A DNA stretch of 64,000 nt from Zhengitettix transpicula (GCA_037074705.1 CM073592.1:30290629-30354628), one strand, 5' to 3'. Shown: positions 10,988 through 21,851, counted from the first letter of the stretch. Program-made: numbers and translations. The notes: a model not told the origin generated them from the sequence alone.

Positions 10988-11058
10988 GGGTTATCTGCTC
11001 TCCTTACTGCTCCCCTTTAGAATAGGTTGGAAAAGGGGCATGTGGAAGGTAGAGCAAG
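10988..11058 (-). mobile_element. Decayed family S fragment
   Basis: CTCCCCTTTAGAATAGGTTGG through GGTAGAGCAAGG matches the 3' block of family S (CTCCCCTTTAATAGCATAGG to GGTAGAGGAAGG) with many changes. It is an older insertion that a second copy has entered. Confidence 0.6.
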
Positions 11059-11060
11059 GT

Positions 11061-11550
11061 TTTTTTTTTTAGGGCAATAGGCTACGTGAGGGTAATCCAC
11101 TTAGGGCAACTCCCCTTTAATAGCATAGGAAGGGATTTGAAAGGGGGGATGCGGAAGGGTAGAGGAAGGTAGCCAAGGGTTAACTAGGGCCCCCGGGCTA
11201 TAATTTAAGGATCCTACCCGGCATTCGCCTAAAGGAATGCAGGGAAAACCTTAGAAAAACCTGCATCGGGTAGGTCGGGCATTGGGTACTTGTCCCACGC
11301 CCTTCCGAAGGTAGCCCCCGACCTGTATTTTAAGGAACCTGCCCGGCATTCGCCTAAAAGTAATCCCGGGAAAACACTAGAGAAACCTGAAATCTTGTCC
11401 CACACCCTTCCGAAAACGAGAGCTGGTTCTTCTGTGGGGACGCAGCATTCCATACTCTACGCCTCTACCAGAATTTGATGGGCAGCTGGCCGACTGGTCC
11501 AATGGGAACAGTGAATAACTCTTACTGTATACCCAACGTCTGCCGTAAGA
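11061..11550 (-). mobile_element. Family S retroposon with internal duplication
   Basis: Reversed poly(A) (T run at 11061) then the usual 3' half. The segment from the CCCGGCATTCGCC block through CCCACGCCCTTCCGA occurs twice (about 11190-11305 and 11313-11412), the second unit diverged. It ends near the TACCCAACGTCTGC block, so the 5' hairpins are missing. The frames open on both strands here are shadows of the repeat. Confidence 0.85.
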
Positions 11551-11965
11551 CCAGGAAGAAGTCGTTATTACAAGAATATCACCGATACTTCTTTATAAAC
11601 GAGATAGATTCATTGCCTTTCGAATCATAACAGTTTAAACGTAAGAATTTCACGTGAGAATGGTGGATGCATTAATAACTGGATTGCAGAATTATCTCAA
11701 CGGTACCCAGTAATATTTTTACGTAAGTTTAGTTTTCCGAATGCTAGTAATTCTTGTTAGTAAAATTGACTGATCGAAAAGAAATGTAAAGGAATAAATT
11801 TTCTCAACATTTTCTACGTGTGTAGAAGTAATATAGTAGTGTTGCTCGCAAACTCTTCTAGGTTTAAATTATAAAATAATTATCTATTACATGTGGCGGT
11901 AGAAAATCAAATTCCCCCAGAATAAAAAAAATTAAAAATTCACTTTTTTGATTTTTTATAGTTAA
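11551..11965. other. Intergenic; no gene seen
   Basis: AT-rich, without recognised features. Confidence 0.5.
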
Positions 11966-11970
11966 AACAG

Positions 11971-12050
<80 letters not shown>
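11966..12050. repeat. (CT)n(TA)n microsatellite
   Basis: A CT tract of about 20 bp followed by about 60 bp of TA with one interruption, abutting the 5' end of the next family S copy. Confidence 0.95.
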
Positions 12051-12052
<2 letters not shown>

Positions 12053-12058
12053 GTAAGA

Positions 12059-12573
12059 ACCGGGAGCCTGCGAGAGGATTCTCTCGCAGGTAACCTGCGA
12101 GGGATTTTCTCTCGCAGGCAGAACCTTTTAGGAGAGATACGAAGAGGCTACCTTTGGGTATGCCTTTTCCTCTCCGTTTCTGAACTAAGGTTCCCACAAG
12201 CCTGTTCTGAGAGGTGTATGTTCCGGGGTCACAGACATTGGGCATACGGTAAGAGTTGTCCGCTATTCCCATTGGAATAGCCGGCCAGCTGCCTCCTAAA
12301 CTGGTCGAGGCACGGAGAAGGGAATGCTGCGTCCCCACAGCAAACTCCTCTCCCGCTATCGGAAGGGCGTGGGAAAAGTACCCAATGCCCGTCCTACCTG
12401 ATGCAGGTTTTTCTAGGGTTTTCCCTGCATTTCTTTAGGCGAATGCCTGGTAGGATCCTTAAAATATAGCCCGGGGGCCCTAGTTAACCCTTGACTATCT
12501 TCCTTTACCCTTCCGCATCCCCCCTTTCAAATCCCTTCCTATGCTATTAAAGGGGAGTTGCCCTAAAAAAAAA
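12059..12573 (+). mobile_element. Family S retroposon, near full length
   Basis: Starts with two consecutive hairpins: CCTGCGAGAG-GATT-CTCTCGCAGG (12067-12090), then CCTGCGAG...CTCGCAGG (12094-12118). The type A stem follows (GGAGAG...CTCTCC around GGCTACCTTTGG). The GCCGAGG hairpin is deleted, but the GTATG...CATAC and CTATTCC-CATT-GGAATAG hairpins remain. It ends GTTGCCCTAAAAAAAAA, with the usual GTGGATCACCCTCATGTAGC block missing. A 132-codon antisense frame is an artefact. Confidence 0.9.
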
Positions 12574-13799
12574 GTAATACAATACAAATTGCACAGTGTC
12601 GACGGCTTTTGGAAAGGCGCGCGTCGCATAAATGTTGAAAGTCAGTAGACAAGCGGCTGCAGTAGGGCGAAGGCAGAGAGCTCAGTGGAAGTAGATGGCA
12701 GTAACGTGAAGGCAGAGAGCTCAGTGGAAGTAGATGGAACGAGTCTGCTCAAATTAATGAAAGGAATGAGATCGATGAGGTTACTAAAATTACCTGGCGC
12801 CCTACCAAATATAAAACCAGTAACGGACTCGAAGAATCCGAGCAGCTGTGGCATCACTTCTTCAATTTGATTACGTAACCTATCAGCGTGTATTACTTGT
12901 TTCGGGACCCGAAGTTTCGTATACTTTTGCTACGATTTGATGGCAATTCTACTCTTACATTTGTACGACTGAAAGATAACAGCATTTTGCGGGTTCTGTA
13001 CGGTCTGCAAACCAGAGGCCAGGAGGAGGACTTTCGGAATCACTGATTGTGTCCCTAGTTATTTGTGTTCTCTTTATGAACTGAAGACTTTTTTTGGAAT
13101 CGACACGGATATTTTTCTGGGAAGTACAGTGTTGTACTCCTTTAACAACAATGATGATTTTCTTTGGACTTGCCGGCTTCACCACATGATGTGTGTCCTG
13201 ATCCTGCAACAACAGGCCTGATTGTCATTGTAACATCGAGCAACATTTCTATACTGGAGTCTGAACCAGCCTTGAGAACGGTCCTGTTGTTGGTAAACAC
13301 AAGGAAACGTGTATTCATGTTATTGCGGAAGTGAACACTAATACATCACCAGTGAGACGTGCAATTTTGTGCGGCCTGAGCAATCGTCATGATAGAAATG
13401 CGAGGAGTGGGGAGAAAGGGACACGGAATAAACCCTCCATGTGCTGAGAGGAATGGTGACACAGTCACGCAGTAAGAGGCGGTAATTGTGTTTGGCTGGC
13501 AACTCGCCTTCCCATTCATCGCTTCGAGAAGCGAATCTTTGTTAGGCGACTGTATCCGTTACGTAACGGTCCGAGAGGAAGTCGACCTCACAAAGTAACG
13601 CTGAATCGCACTCAACTGGACGTGACGAAGTGAGAGCTGCTGGTGAAGGGCACGAGGAAACGCCAGAGTCGACACTCACGCTTCAGTTGAGGAATAATCG
13701 TGTGCATTTACAAATCTATTTCTGAACCTATTAGAAACGTATTAATAATTACGAGAGTATCTCGAAGTTGTTGCATTATATTAATGGACCTAGGAACGG
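12574..13799. other. Intergenic with short tandem duplication
   Basis: A 30 bp unit (GAAGGCAGAGAGCTCAGTGG...) is repeated at 12669-12698 and 12708-12737. TGGCGCCCTACC at 12795-12806 resembles an LTR-element primer-binding site but is unsupported by flanking LTR sequence. An 85-codon minus frame (12955-13212) and other short frames are not recognised. Confidence 0.5.
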
Positions 13800-14040
13800 T
13801 GTGGGACAAGTACCCAATGCCCCACCTACCTGATTCAGTTTTTTCTGGGGTTTTCCCTGCATCACTTTTAGGCGAATTGCCGGGTAGGATCTTTAAACCA
13901 TACCCCGGGGGCCCTAGTTAATCCCTGGCTACCTTCCTCCACCCTTCCGCATCTCCTCTTTCAAATCCCTTCCTATATTATTAAAGGGGATTTGCCACCA
14001 CGTAGATTACCCTCATGTAGCCGGTTCCCCCTAAACCCAA
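13800..14040 (+). mobile_element. Family S retroposon, 5'-truncated
   Basis: Runs from the GTGGGACAAGTACCCAATGC block to GTAGCCGGTTCCCCCTAAACCC. It retains the ATGCAGG-type central stem in mutated form (ATTCAG) and has no clean poly(A) tail, so it is one of the older copies. Confidence 0.85.
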
Positions 14041-14055
14041 ACCTTAAATTATAAA

Positions 14056-14630
14056 GAACGAGAGATGTTCTCTCACAGGCAACACTCTTCTGCAGAGACG
14101 GAGGGGGCTACCTTCTCCTCTCTCTGATTTTTTGAACTAAGGTTCCCATAAGCCCAAGCACCTCGATCAGTTTTGAGAGGTGCTATGTTCCGGGATCGCA
14201 GAGCTTGGGCATACGGTAAGAGTTGCCCGCTACTCCCATTGGAATAGTCGGCCAGCTGCCTCCTAAAACCGGTCGAGGCATCGGAAGGGCGTGGGACAAG
14301 TACCAAGCGTCCGACCTACCTGATGTAGGTTTTTCTAGATGTTTCCCGGCATCATTTTAGGCGAATTTCCGGGTAAAATCAATTAAACTACAGACCTGGG
14401 GGCCTTCATATGCCTTTCCGTATCCCTCCTTTCAGACTCTTTCCTATGCTATAAGAGGGGAGTGCCCATTATATGGATTACCCTATACATAGCCTGTCTA
14501 CACCTTCTTCTTCCCTCAAGCCTTTGGATTATCTTGGTTTCCCTTCCGCATCCCCTCTTTTCTATCCCATGCTGGGCTATTGAATGTTAGAGGGCACTAT
14601 GTTGATGGCCCTACTACTAAAAAAAATTAT
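14056..14630 (+). mobile_element. Family S retroposon, type C stem, composite 3' end
   Basis: Begins with a decayed 5' hairpin (GAGAGATGTTCTCTC). A third version of the variable stem follows, CAGAGA...TCTCTG with inner GGAG...CTCC around GGGGCTACC. The first 3' end reads ATAGCCTGTCTACACCTTCTT (the non-poly(A) tail type). A second partial 3' block (CCCTTCCGCATCCCCTC to GGCCCTACTACTAAAAAAA) follows directly. Confidence 0.8.
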
Positions 14631-15305
14631 TTAACAAAATTGTTTTCTCCCTGAACAATGGAATAATTAGTAAAAACGATTATTATCTTCTCGAGTCAGT
14701 TGACAGAATAATTTCCTATAAAATCATTACGTATTAGTTTTATTTTTTCTAAAACCGTGTCAACTTTCCACGTACGCGTCCCATGACAAGGTATAATAGA
14801 TCAATGATAACGGGGCGTATTGTTTGAGTTTCAGATTTCTGATTAGCGCAGGTTAACGATCCGACAGATGCGACTGGAGCAAGACTTGTGCTTAAGTGTA
14901 TATAAATAGGTTCCCTTCGACACGAGGTAAACAGCTGCTTTCGGAGTCTCCTTCCAGCTGGTTCTTTCCGCTGACATTCTGCACAAACAATCAGCATCAT
15001 TAACGCGTCATCCTGAAGTCTCTCCACGGCTACTCCACGGGACGAGTTCGCTGCTATTTGCTTCTCAACAATGAACGCGAGTTAAAATATACCGTGAACG
15101 ACGCAAAGCAGTGGTAATGATTATTTACTACAAATATCATTCCTAAAGTTACAGTATTATAATTTAATTGAAAGTCATATTCCTTACTATCAGTAACAAA
15201 TTTTCTTTCGTAGTAATTTTAACGATCTGTTTCTTCCTGAGCTGTTAACTACATGCCAACTATTTTCAAATTACCTTCACTCAAAGAATAAACCAGAGAA
15301 TATAT
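14631..15305. other. Intergenic; no gene seen
   Basis: A 92-codon minus frame (14749-15027) is not recognised and has no supporting context. Confidence 0.5.
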
Positions 15306-15309
15306 ATAT

Positions 15310-16842
15310 TGTAATAACCAGCTCAGAAGGACAGGAATTCTGTTCTTATTTTTGTTAGATTTGTTTACGAACTCAGACTGGGGATCCTTGAGTGGTTTGA
15401 ACATATACAAAAATAATGATAAAATGACGGATAAGTGACTTTTAGTGAGGGCAAGGACTAATAATTGGGGCGTTTTGCAGCTCTTAGGGCCAATTGGTTG
15501 TGAACAACATCTGGACGACGGAATCCTAATGACATAAAATGAGAGAAGGTTGTTTGGACGATGTAATTATATTAAAAGGAATCGTTTAATTTAATTGATT
15601 GAGTGGCTCTCGGAGCGGGAGACGGCAACAGATGGTGTTTGTTTGGCGAAAGTGGAAATGCAAAAAAAAACTGTGAACACAAGGGAAGATTCTGGAGCCC
15701 GGATATAAATAAGAGGGCAATTGGACAGTCAAGGAGGATTATGATACCATATATTCCAGAGAGCTCTGGCGGAGGCTTCCTTTGGGGATTCCTTCACATA
15801 TCTCTGGATTGTTTTTTTTAACTAAGGTTCCCACATGCCGAGGCACGTCGGCCTGTTTTGAGAGGTGTATGTTCCGGGGTCGCAGACGTTGGGCATACGG
15901 TAAGAGTTGTCCGCTATTCCCAATTGGAATAGTCGGGCAGCTGCCTCCTAAACTGGTCGAGACACGGAGAAGGGAATGCTGCGTCCCCACAGCAAACTCC
16001 TCTCCCGCTACCGGAAGGGCGTGGGACAAGTAACAAATGCCCGACCTACCTGATGCAGGTTTTCTAGGGTTTTTCCCTGCATCACTTTTAGGCGAATTGC
16101 CGGGTAGGATCCTTAAACCGGGGGCCCTAGTTAACCCTTGGCTGCCTTTCTCTACCATACCGCATCCCCCCTTTCAAATCCCTTCCTATGCTATTAAAGG
16201 GGAGTTGCCACAACGGGGATTACCCTCATGTAGCCTATTACCCTTAAAAAAATCAAGGAGGATTATGAACAGTTGAGTGTTTGCATTCAGGAGAGATCAT
16301 CGGATGTTAGGCCAAGCTAGGTGGCCGAGAATAATTAGTTGGACATCAGTCATCAGAAGTCGGTAGAAGTTCGTCGTGGAAATCTGTCTGCCAGCAGAGT
16401 TGGTTGAATTCGTCGTGAGGGTGACGTCATCAAGAAGAGGTGGCGGTGAAAGCAGAGTGTGAGCGCATCCTGGTGCCTTTTAAGCCTGTATGAAGTGAGT
16501 GTGTGGACCAAAGAGCTTTAAGTTTATTTTTCTGAATTCATAATTGTAAATGGTTAAAAAATAGTAAAAAGTCAGATTTAGTTTCATTCGTTTCAATCGT
16601 TTCATTTGTTTCACTCGTTTCAATCATTTCAATTATTTCGTTTCAATCTTTCGTTTTTCATTTATTGTAACTGTATTTGTTTAATTGTAACATTTTGTTC
16701 CGTATCCTTATCAACCCAGTAAAGACCTTGAGGGTACCGAATCTAATTATTTAAAATGTATTCTAGGTAAATAAAATTGTGTTTTAATAAATGATAATTG
16801 TTAGCATCAATTGGTAGTTTTATTTAATTTTATGTATGTATT

Positions 16843-16845
<3 letters not shown>
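15310..16845 (+). mobile_element. Solo LTR B with nested family S copy
   Basis: Starts TGTAATAACCAGCTCAG and ends TATGTATGTATTACA, flanked by ATAT at 15306-15309 and 16846-16849 inside a TA tract. Without the nested element and its duplication it is about 1.01 kb, close to LTR A. It shares ATCAACCCAGTAAAGACC...GAG (about 16710-16733) with A and C and has AATAAA signals near 16771 and 16787. A run of about eight 9-11 bp units (GTTTCATTC, GTTTCAATC and similar) fills 16580-16650. Confidence 0.75.
15745..16252 (+). mobile_element. Family S retroposon with perfect 16-bp TSD
   Basis: 508 bp flanked by identical TCAAGGAGGATTATGA at 15729-15744 and 16253-16268, with a terminal A7. Starts TACCATATATTCCAGAGAG and carries the type B stem (CCAGAGA...TCTCTGG). 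The 5' CCTGCGAG hairpins are absent, so this insertion started downstream of them. It shows all later modules, including CTATTCC-CAATT-GGAATAG. The intact duplication shows target-primed insertion and dates it after LTR B. Confidence 0.95.

Positions 16846-16889
<44 letters not shown>
16846..16889. repeat. (TA)n microsatellite
   Basis: About 22 TA units directly after LTR B. Confidence 0.95.
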
Positions 16890-16891
<2 letters not shown>

Positions 16892-16899
16892 ATAAGTAA

Positions 16900-17165
16900 T
16901 CAAAACTATACAGAAACTTTTTATTTTTTACTTACATTATTACGACGTTTCGATACCTTTGATCACAATTTTGAAAAAGGGATCCGAGGCACACAATTCA
17001 CTTAACGCTAACAAGATTGTAGCAAACTTGGTAATGTAATCTTGTTAATCGTTTAGTTGTTCTAATGTATTATATTAATTTGGAAAATACCTGAAGAAGA
17101 TTACAAAAGGTATCGAAACGTCGTCATAATATAAATAAAATGTGTCTGTATAATTGTTTTATCAT
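16900..17165. repeat. Inverted-repeat module with hammerhead-like cores
   Basis: The left arm (16900-16973) and right arm (17091-17165) are inverted copies sharing GGTATCGAAACGTCGT and an outer part ending in TATACAG or CTGTATA. The right arm reads CTGAAGA, a spacer A, GAT..ATC stem, GAAAC, then GTCGTC. This resembles the CUGANGA...GAAA...UH core of hammerhead ribozymes, with one additional nucleotide before stem II. The left arm has the same GAAACGTCGTA on the minus strand. Confidence 0.5.
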
Positions 17166-17441
17166 CAACAGACGTTGAATTGAAACTTTTTTATGGATAA
17201 GTGATAAGGATACGAAAGAAAATCACGAGCGCGCCCTAAAATTAAGGGCCGGTGTCGTCACGTGGGGCAGGAAATATTTTATATATGAAAGAAAGTGGGG
17301 CTGTGACATTGTGAAATAGAAAAATTTGAACTGGGCCGGCAGTGTGCCATATGCAAATATATCCATATGTGAAACAATCCCGTCTCTCAAACAAACGTCA
17401 GCGACCTCCGATGTCTTTTGCCTTTCCCCTAACATACTAAT
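17166..17441. other. Intergenic; no gene seen
   Basis: Short stretch without recognised features; an 80-codon minus frame overlaps the start of the next element. Confidence 0.5.
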
Positions 17442-18667
17442 ATAGTTGAGATAAAATAAATACAAAAATGTATTTATCTAGTTTTTCAGTTCATCCCGGG
17501 GGCCGACAAACAGACACGTCAGTGTTTTATTTATACTGATTTACCCAAACCCTTCACTCCATCTAAAGGAAAAAAACGCTCCTGACCCCGGGACAATTAT
17601 CAGGAATAACTTGGCAGAGACTTAGCATCGGGTCCACAGCCGACAGACGTTTCAACATTTTGCGTCGCAGACCTCCGACAACGATCTTCCTCTGCACGAC
17701 GAAGAAAAATCAGCATCTGGTGGATAAGGAAGTCACTTTTGGTATTGCTTCTTGACCTTCTTCTGGCTTCCATCTTCATAAGTTGAAGAAGCACAAACAT
17801 TTCAAAATGTACTTCTTTAATGGTGAATCAACATTTATAGCAAACAGTTTGATAGGACTAAATAAAGTGTCCTGAATTAGAGGAAGTCAACATCGCGTGA
17901 TGTTCACTGCCTGACACACACTCTGTGGGGACACGATTTCTGAATATACGTATCTATTACACCCACATAAAATGCTGAATGCGAATTAATTAATTCCAAC
18001 TTTAATCAAATTTAACTTTTATTCAATCACTAATAAATTGCGGTGATAAAATATACACAAACTCGTGGCAGAACCGTGTCGTCTCCGAAAACAAAAGCTC
18101 TTCTCAATCTCTTTGCTTGTTGTTAGCAACCATAGATATTAATTACAAATATCGCTGATTGCCGATCGGGCCACACCTCATCTGTAAACACGGAATTTCG
18201 AATCTCCGTCAAACGATCGGTTAAGTCTCCATAACTCCAGTGGCCGTAACGCCAAATGTCGGTGACCACGCTAACTTACAGTGAACAGCTTCATATAGAT
18301 ACTACCAATTTGTTTGTGACAGAAGATAAACAATAGGAACATGCGAAAGAAAATTTATATTCTCAGTACTATATATTACCAGTAACTCTGCTTCTGAAAG
18401 ACAGGCTTGGTATAAACCAAGCATCTCCTCATGTCGTTTCTCAAAACGCTCCTCTAACCACATTATTTTCTCCTTTTATTCGTCTATAACTCCCTGTAAT
18501 AAATATCTTAGGGGTCAGGAGCGTTTATTCCTGTAGATGGGGTGAAGGGTTTGGGTAAATCAGTATAAATAAAATACTGACGTGTCTGTTTGTCGGCCCC
18601 CGGGATGAACTGAAAAACTAGATAAATACGTACATTGTCATTTTTGTATTTATTTTATCTCAACTAT
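17442..18667. mobile_element. DNA element with ~150-bp terminal inverted repeats
   Basis: 17442-17589 and 18511-18667 are inverted copies: ATAGTTGAGATAAAATAAAT outward, GGGGTCAGGAGCG inward, with GGGGGCCGACAAACAGACAC between. The right arm has a small insertion near its outer end. The 920 bp interior has no transposase. A 66-codon minus frame (17600-17800, rich in Arg) is not recognised. No convincing target duplication was found at the edges. Likely a non-autonomous DNA transposon or foldback element. Confidence 0.75.
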
Positions 18668-18735
18668 CATATTTTTAATGTTTGTTCTTGTTCTTGAATA
18701 AATAGTACGTCATGACTCAAATAGAGATCATATTG

Positions 18736-18910
18736 TCGACCTCCTGTGGTGTAGGGGTCAGCGTGACTGTCTCACACCTCAGAGGGTTCTAATCCCGGCG
18801 AGGGCATGGATGTGAGAGATATTTTCGTCAAGGTAAACTCACTTCCCATACTGAGTCGCTAATAACCACAGTTGTTGATGCGACTGTAAATAAATCAATA
18901 TAAAAAAAAC
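18736..18910 (+). mobile_element. tRNA-derived SINE
   Basis: The head has a matching A box (TGGTGTAGGGG, 18747-18757) and B box (GGTTCTAATCC, 18785-18795), 38 bp apart, followed by GGCGAGGGCATGGATGTG. The body ends GAGTCGCTAAT...GTTGATGCGACTGTAAATAAA and AAAAAAAACC. The same head, body and tail occur reversed at 63.5 kb. Confidence 0.8.
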
Positions 18911-19727
18911 CTTTATTTATTTCAACTAAGTAGGAATTCCACTGCCTTTGCTCTTTGGACTTCAATCACTGACAGGGTAGGTAAGCCAGCTTATTTCTTT
19001 ACCATTTAAATCATTCCAATTAAGTATCATCTGACTGAATATAGGTGGGCTTCATTACAGAAGATTGGGGGATCTTACTCATAAAATATTGTAACTTTTC
19101 CGTTGTACGATTTACAGAGATTAATAAAAGTTGGTCATAAAATAATTTCTTCGGTTCTTAAAACGGCTCACTGTGACAAATCCTTCAGAGCATTTAAACG
19201 CTGAAAATAAGAAGCCGGAAACACTATGAGGGATGTTGTCAGTACGTGGACTCTTTGAGAGTTTAATTCCATTGCACGAATTACGTAACCAGTTGGTCGC
19301 TCAGACTCATCCTGCCTATATAGAACGTGTAAGAGGTTTATTAAACGTTGCTGCAAAACCTGCATTACGAGCTTAAGGTTTTTACAACCCGCAATCAGCC
19401 ATCCGTGCAGTCACGCTGACATTAAGTTGCTCCGCGATAAAATCCTTGTAATTACACCCTTAGTGAAGTAGCTCCTATAATAGTTTTCCTTTACCGGACA
19501 ACACCTCAATGGTAATGGCAACTTGACTAAATTCTGCTTGACCTAGAGGGTTATCATGGTCCGGCATGCGACTTATCAGAGGCTGAAATATGACGCGTTA
19601 ACAAAAATAATTACTTTTTAATTTTACGCGGGGTACAAGAATTTTTACACTGATATTTTTTATTACTATCCGTTTGCATTAATATCACTATCAGGAAAGC
19701 TCTTATGGTGCGCCTTTAGTTATCGAT
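18911..19727. other. Intergenic; no gene seen
   Basis: No recognised features; a 65-codon minus frame is unremarkable. Confidence 0.5.
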
Positions 19728-20365
19728 TTGTTACAAAATATTTTATATAACTGTTGCCTAAATTACTGCCTGGAAGCATGGGAATGTGGCTTGCCGGGGT
19801 CGAGCAGCAGAGACAAGACAATGGCGGGGTGGATTGGAAAATCCGCAAGTCCCGCAAGCAAGGTCAGGGTCGGCCAAGGAAGGGGTAGACGACCGGGAGG
19901 GTATGGCCCTAAAATAGATGGAAGTGGGTCACGTGTGCACAAGGACCAACCACGAGAGAGGGATTTTGAGGAGGCAGAGAGAGAAGTCTGCGAACACAGA
20001 GAGATGGATTTGAACCGTCGGTGAGAGTGGTCAGGGAGAGTTGATCCTGGAAGATTTTGGTTTTTCACGTGCGTCTCCGGTCGTCTACTGCGAATGCTGC
20101 GGAGAGAGAGAGTCGCCAACTGGAGTCGACCCTGTCCGAGCTGCAGACCTGGTAAGTCGCATTCCATGCTTCCGGGTATCGCGTCGGTTTGCCACGAAGA
20201 GAACCACGGTTAATCTTGAGAAAGGGAGGGGGTTACATGCATCCCTGGCAGGTTGGAGAGCTTTCGTTTTATATAAATTCTCATAAAATGAACTCTTGTT
20301 TTTATTAACTAAATATTGTATTTCCCTTTCCTGCGAGTGAACAATTCTTGCAGGTGGCGCCCAAC
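19728..20365 (+). other. Possible LTR-element leader with tRNA-Lys-type PBS
   Basis: A GC-richer block with overlapping frames (98 codons plus, 134 codons minus; neither recognised) is followed by TTTTATATAAATTCTC (about 20267). TGGCGCCCAAC at 20355-20365 equals the first 11 bases of the primer-binding site used by insect LTR elements primed with tRNA-Lys. LTR boundaries and a second LTR were not found, so the assignment is tentative. Alternative: chance match in unrelated sequence. Confidence 0.3.
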
Positions 20366-21474
20366 AAACCGCATACCATTAGTTAATTTGACCTTAAGCT
20401 CACCACACTCTCTTTGGTCTCTGAACGAATATCTCGAAAGTAGTTGCGTTACTGCCGGTAAATCCAATTCCAGAGTGATTTCAAATTTGGGGCACCTCCA
20501 GACATTGATCATAATATGTTGCAATTTTATAGTATTTCATAAGTTTAATACACAACGTCAAATTTGAAAAGCTGAATTAAGGAGGCTTACCCCATATTTT
20601 ATGAGGGTATATTTCCTTGTTGAAGAAAAGCTGAAACCAATGTTTCAAGCAGTAGAAATGATTCTGTCGGTCTTCAGTTATAAAGGAAGGAATCGAAGCT
20701 ACGAAATGACCACATGGTCAATGCAGTCGAACCTGAACGATGCGGAAACGTACAATTCGGTTGCGGAAATGACGAAATGTGATTTGGGGATAATCACGAG
20801 GACAACTCTCTGCGAGTTCCTGTCCTCTTAGTACATCCATAAGAACACCGGTTTCATGTTCTTTTTTTGACACGCTGACGTAATTCACAAACTACGTGCC
20901 AAGGATTGCTGGGTGTGGCGTCCACGCAATGAATGATCCCGCATTATACGCACCATGTACCAGTGAGTGCCTTGGCAGAGATCAAAAATTCGCCTAACTA
21001 AAAGCCTATCAATATAGTTTATATACACATCAAAGTATGGCAATATCCTGTTATGATCGGCGTTACTGCGCATTATAGAATTAAATTGTGACTTTCTTTC
21101 GAGTAAAGCAATGAAATGAGGTCGTAATTATTTCCCGGATTGCTGCACGATTTCCAAATGATACTAACACGACAAAACGTCGTTAAAATATACTAGAGAG
21201 GATAAAAGGATGAACGTCAGCCTTTATAACTGTCCCCTGGAGAACAATGAAAAAGCTGCCTCTATTTATTATGTCAGATTGCAATCGTGTACCATCTACA
21301 GCACGTTTTACCTACAATTGCCTCCGAATAAATTAAGATCATGTTGAATTTTTCCACGAAACAGTTTTATTCCGCTTTTAATTTTAATACAATAGCATAA
21401 AGTTAAAACACAAAATATGTATCAGTATTGTACGCTCTACTCTGAAAGATTATTTTAATAAATAATCTTTTTTT
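20366..21474. other. Intergenic; no gene seen
   Basis: Several 60-80 codon frames on both strands, none with a recognisable domain. Confidence 0.5.
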
Positions 21475-21602
21475 TGCCGGCTTCCTGTAATGAAGGGGTG
21501 AGCGTGACACCACAGGGGTCCCGGGTTCGAATCTCGACGACGGCATGTATGTTTCTCTTCGTGTGAGAAATTCTCGTCAAATCAGTCACCTGGCAATACA
21601 CA
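21475..21602 (+). mobile_element. tRNA-derived SINE, 3'-truncated
   Basis: A canonical B box, GGTTCGAATCTC, preceded by GAGCGTGAC and followed by GACGGCATGTATG and GTGAGAAATTCTCGTCAA. It parallels the SINE at 18.7 kb up to the CTCGTCAA block, then gives way to the direct repeat at 21603. Confidence 0.6.
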
Positions 21603-21840
21603 GTGAGTTACGTGAATGGTCAGTTCAATGTAGTAGACAGTCGTCCAATGACAATAACGCGAGATTAATGGTGGCTTTGAGGGTCAAGTCCGGATTGGCC
21701 CTAAGAAAATATTGAACTGTGATTGGTTAGAGAAACGGAAGGAAAGACGGATAGTCGAGAATCTTCCAAATACATTTTCATCGCCATTGAAGGGTTGAAT
21801 GAAGTTTATTAATACACATTGGGTGGAAATGTAAAGGGAC
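21603..21840 (+). repeat. Direct repeat, copy 1 (flanks LTR C)
   Basis: TTACGTGAATGGTCAG, GTCCAATGA, GAGATTAATGG, GAGGGTCAAGTC.GGATTGGCC, GAGAAACGGAA and AAGTTTATTAAT.CACATT appear in the same order at 23075-23342. The second copy has about 45 additional bases in the middle. Possibly an interspersed repeat present twice, or a tandem duplication split by LTR C. Confidence 0.75.
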
Positions 21841-21851
21841 AATAAATATAT

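Noticed and set aside
17600..17800. 66-codon Arg-rich frame as a transposase N-terminus
   Set aside because: No motif of any transposase superfamily could be matched; too short for assignment.
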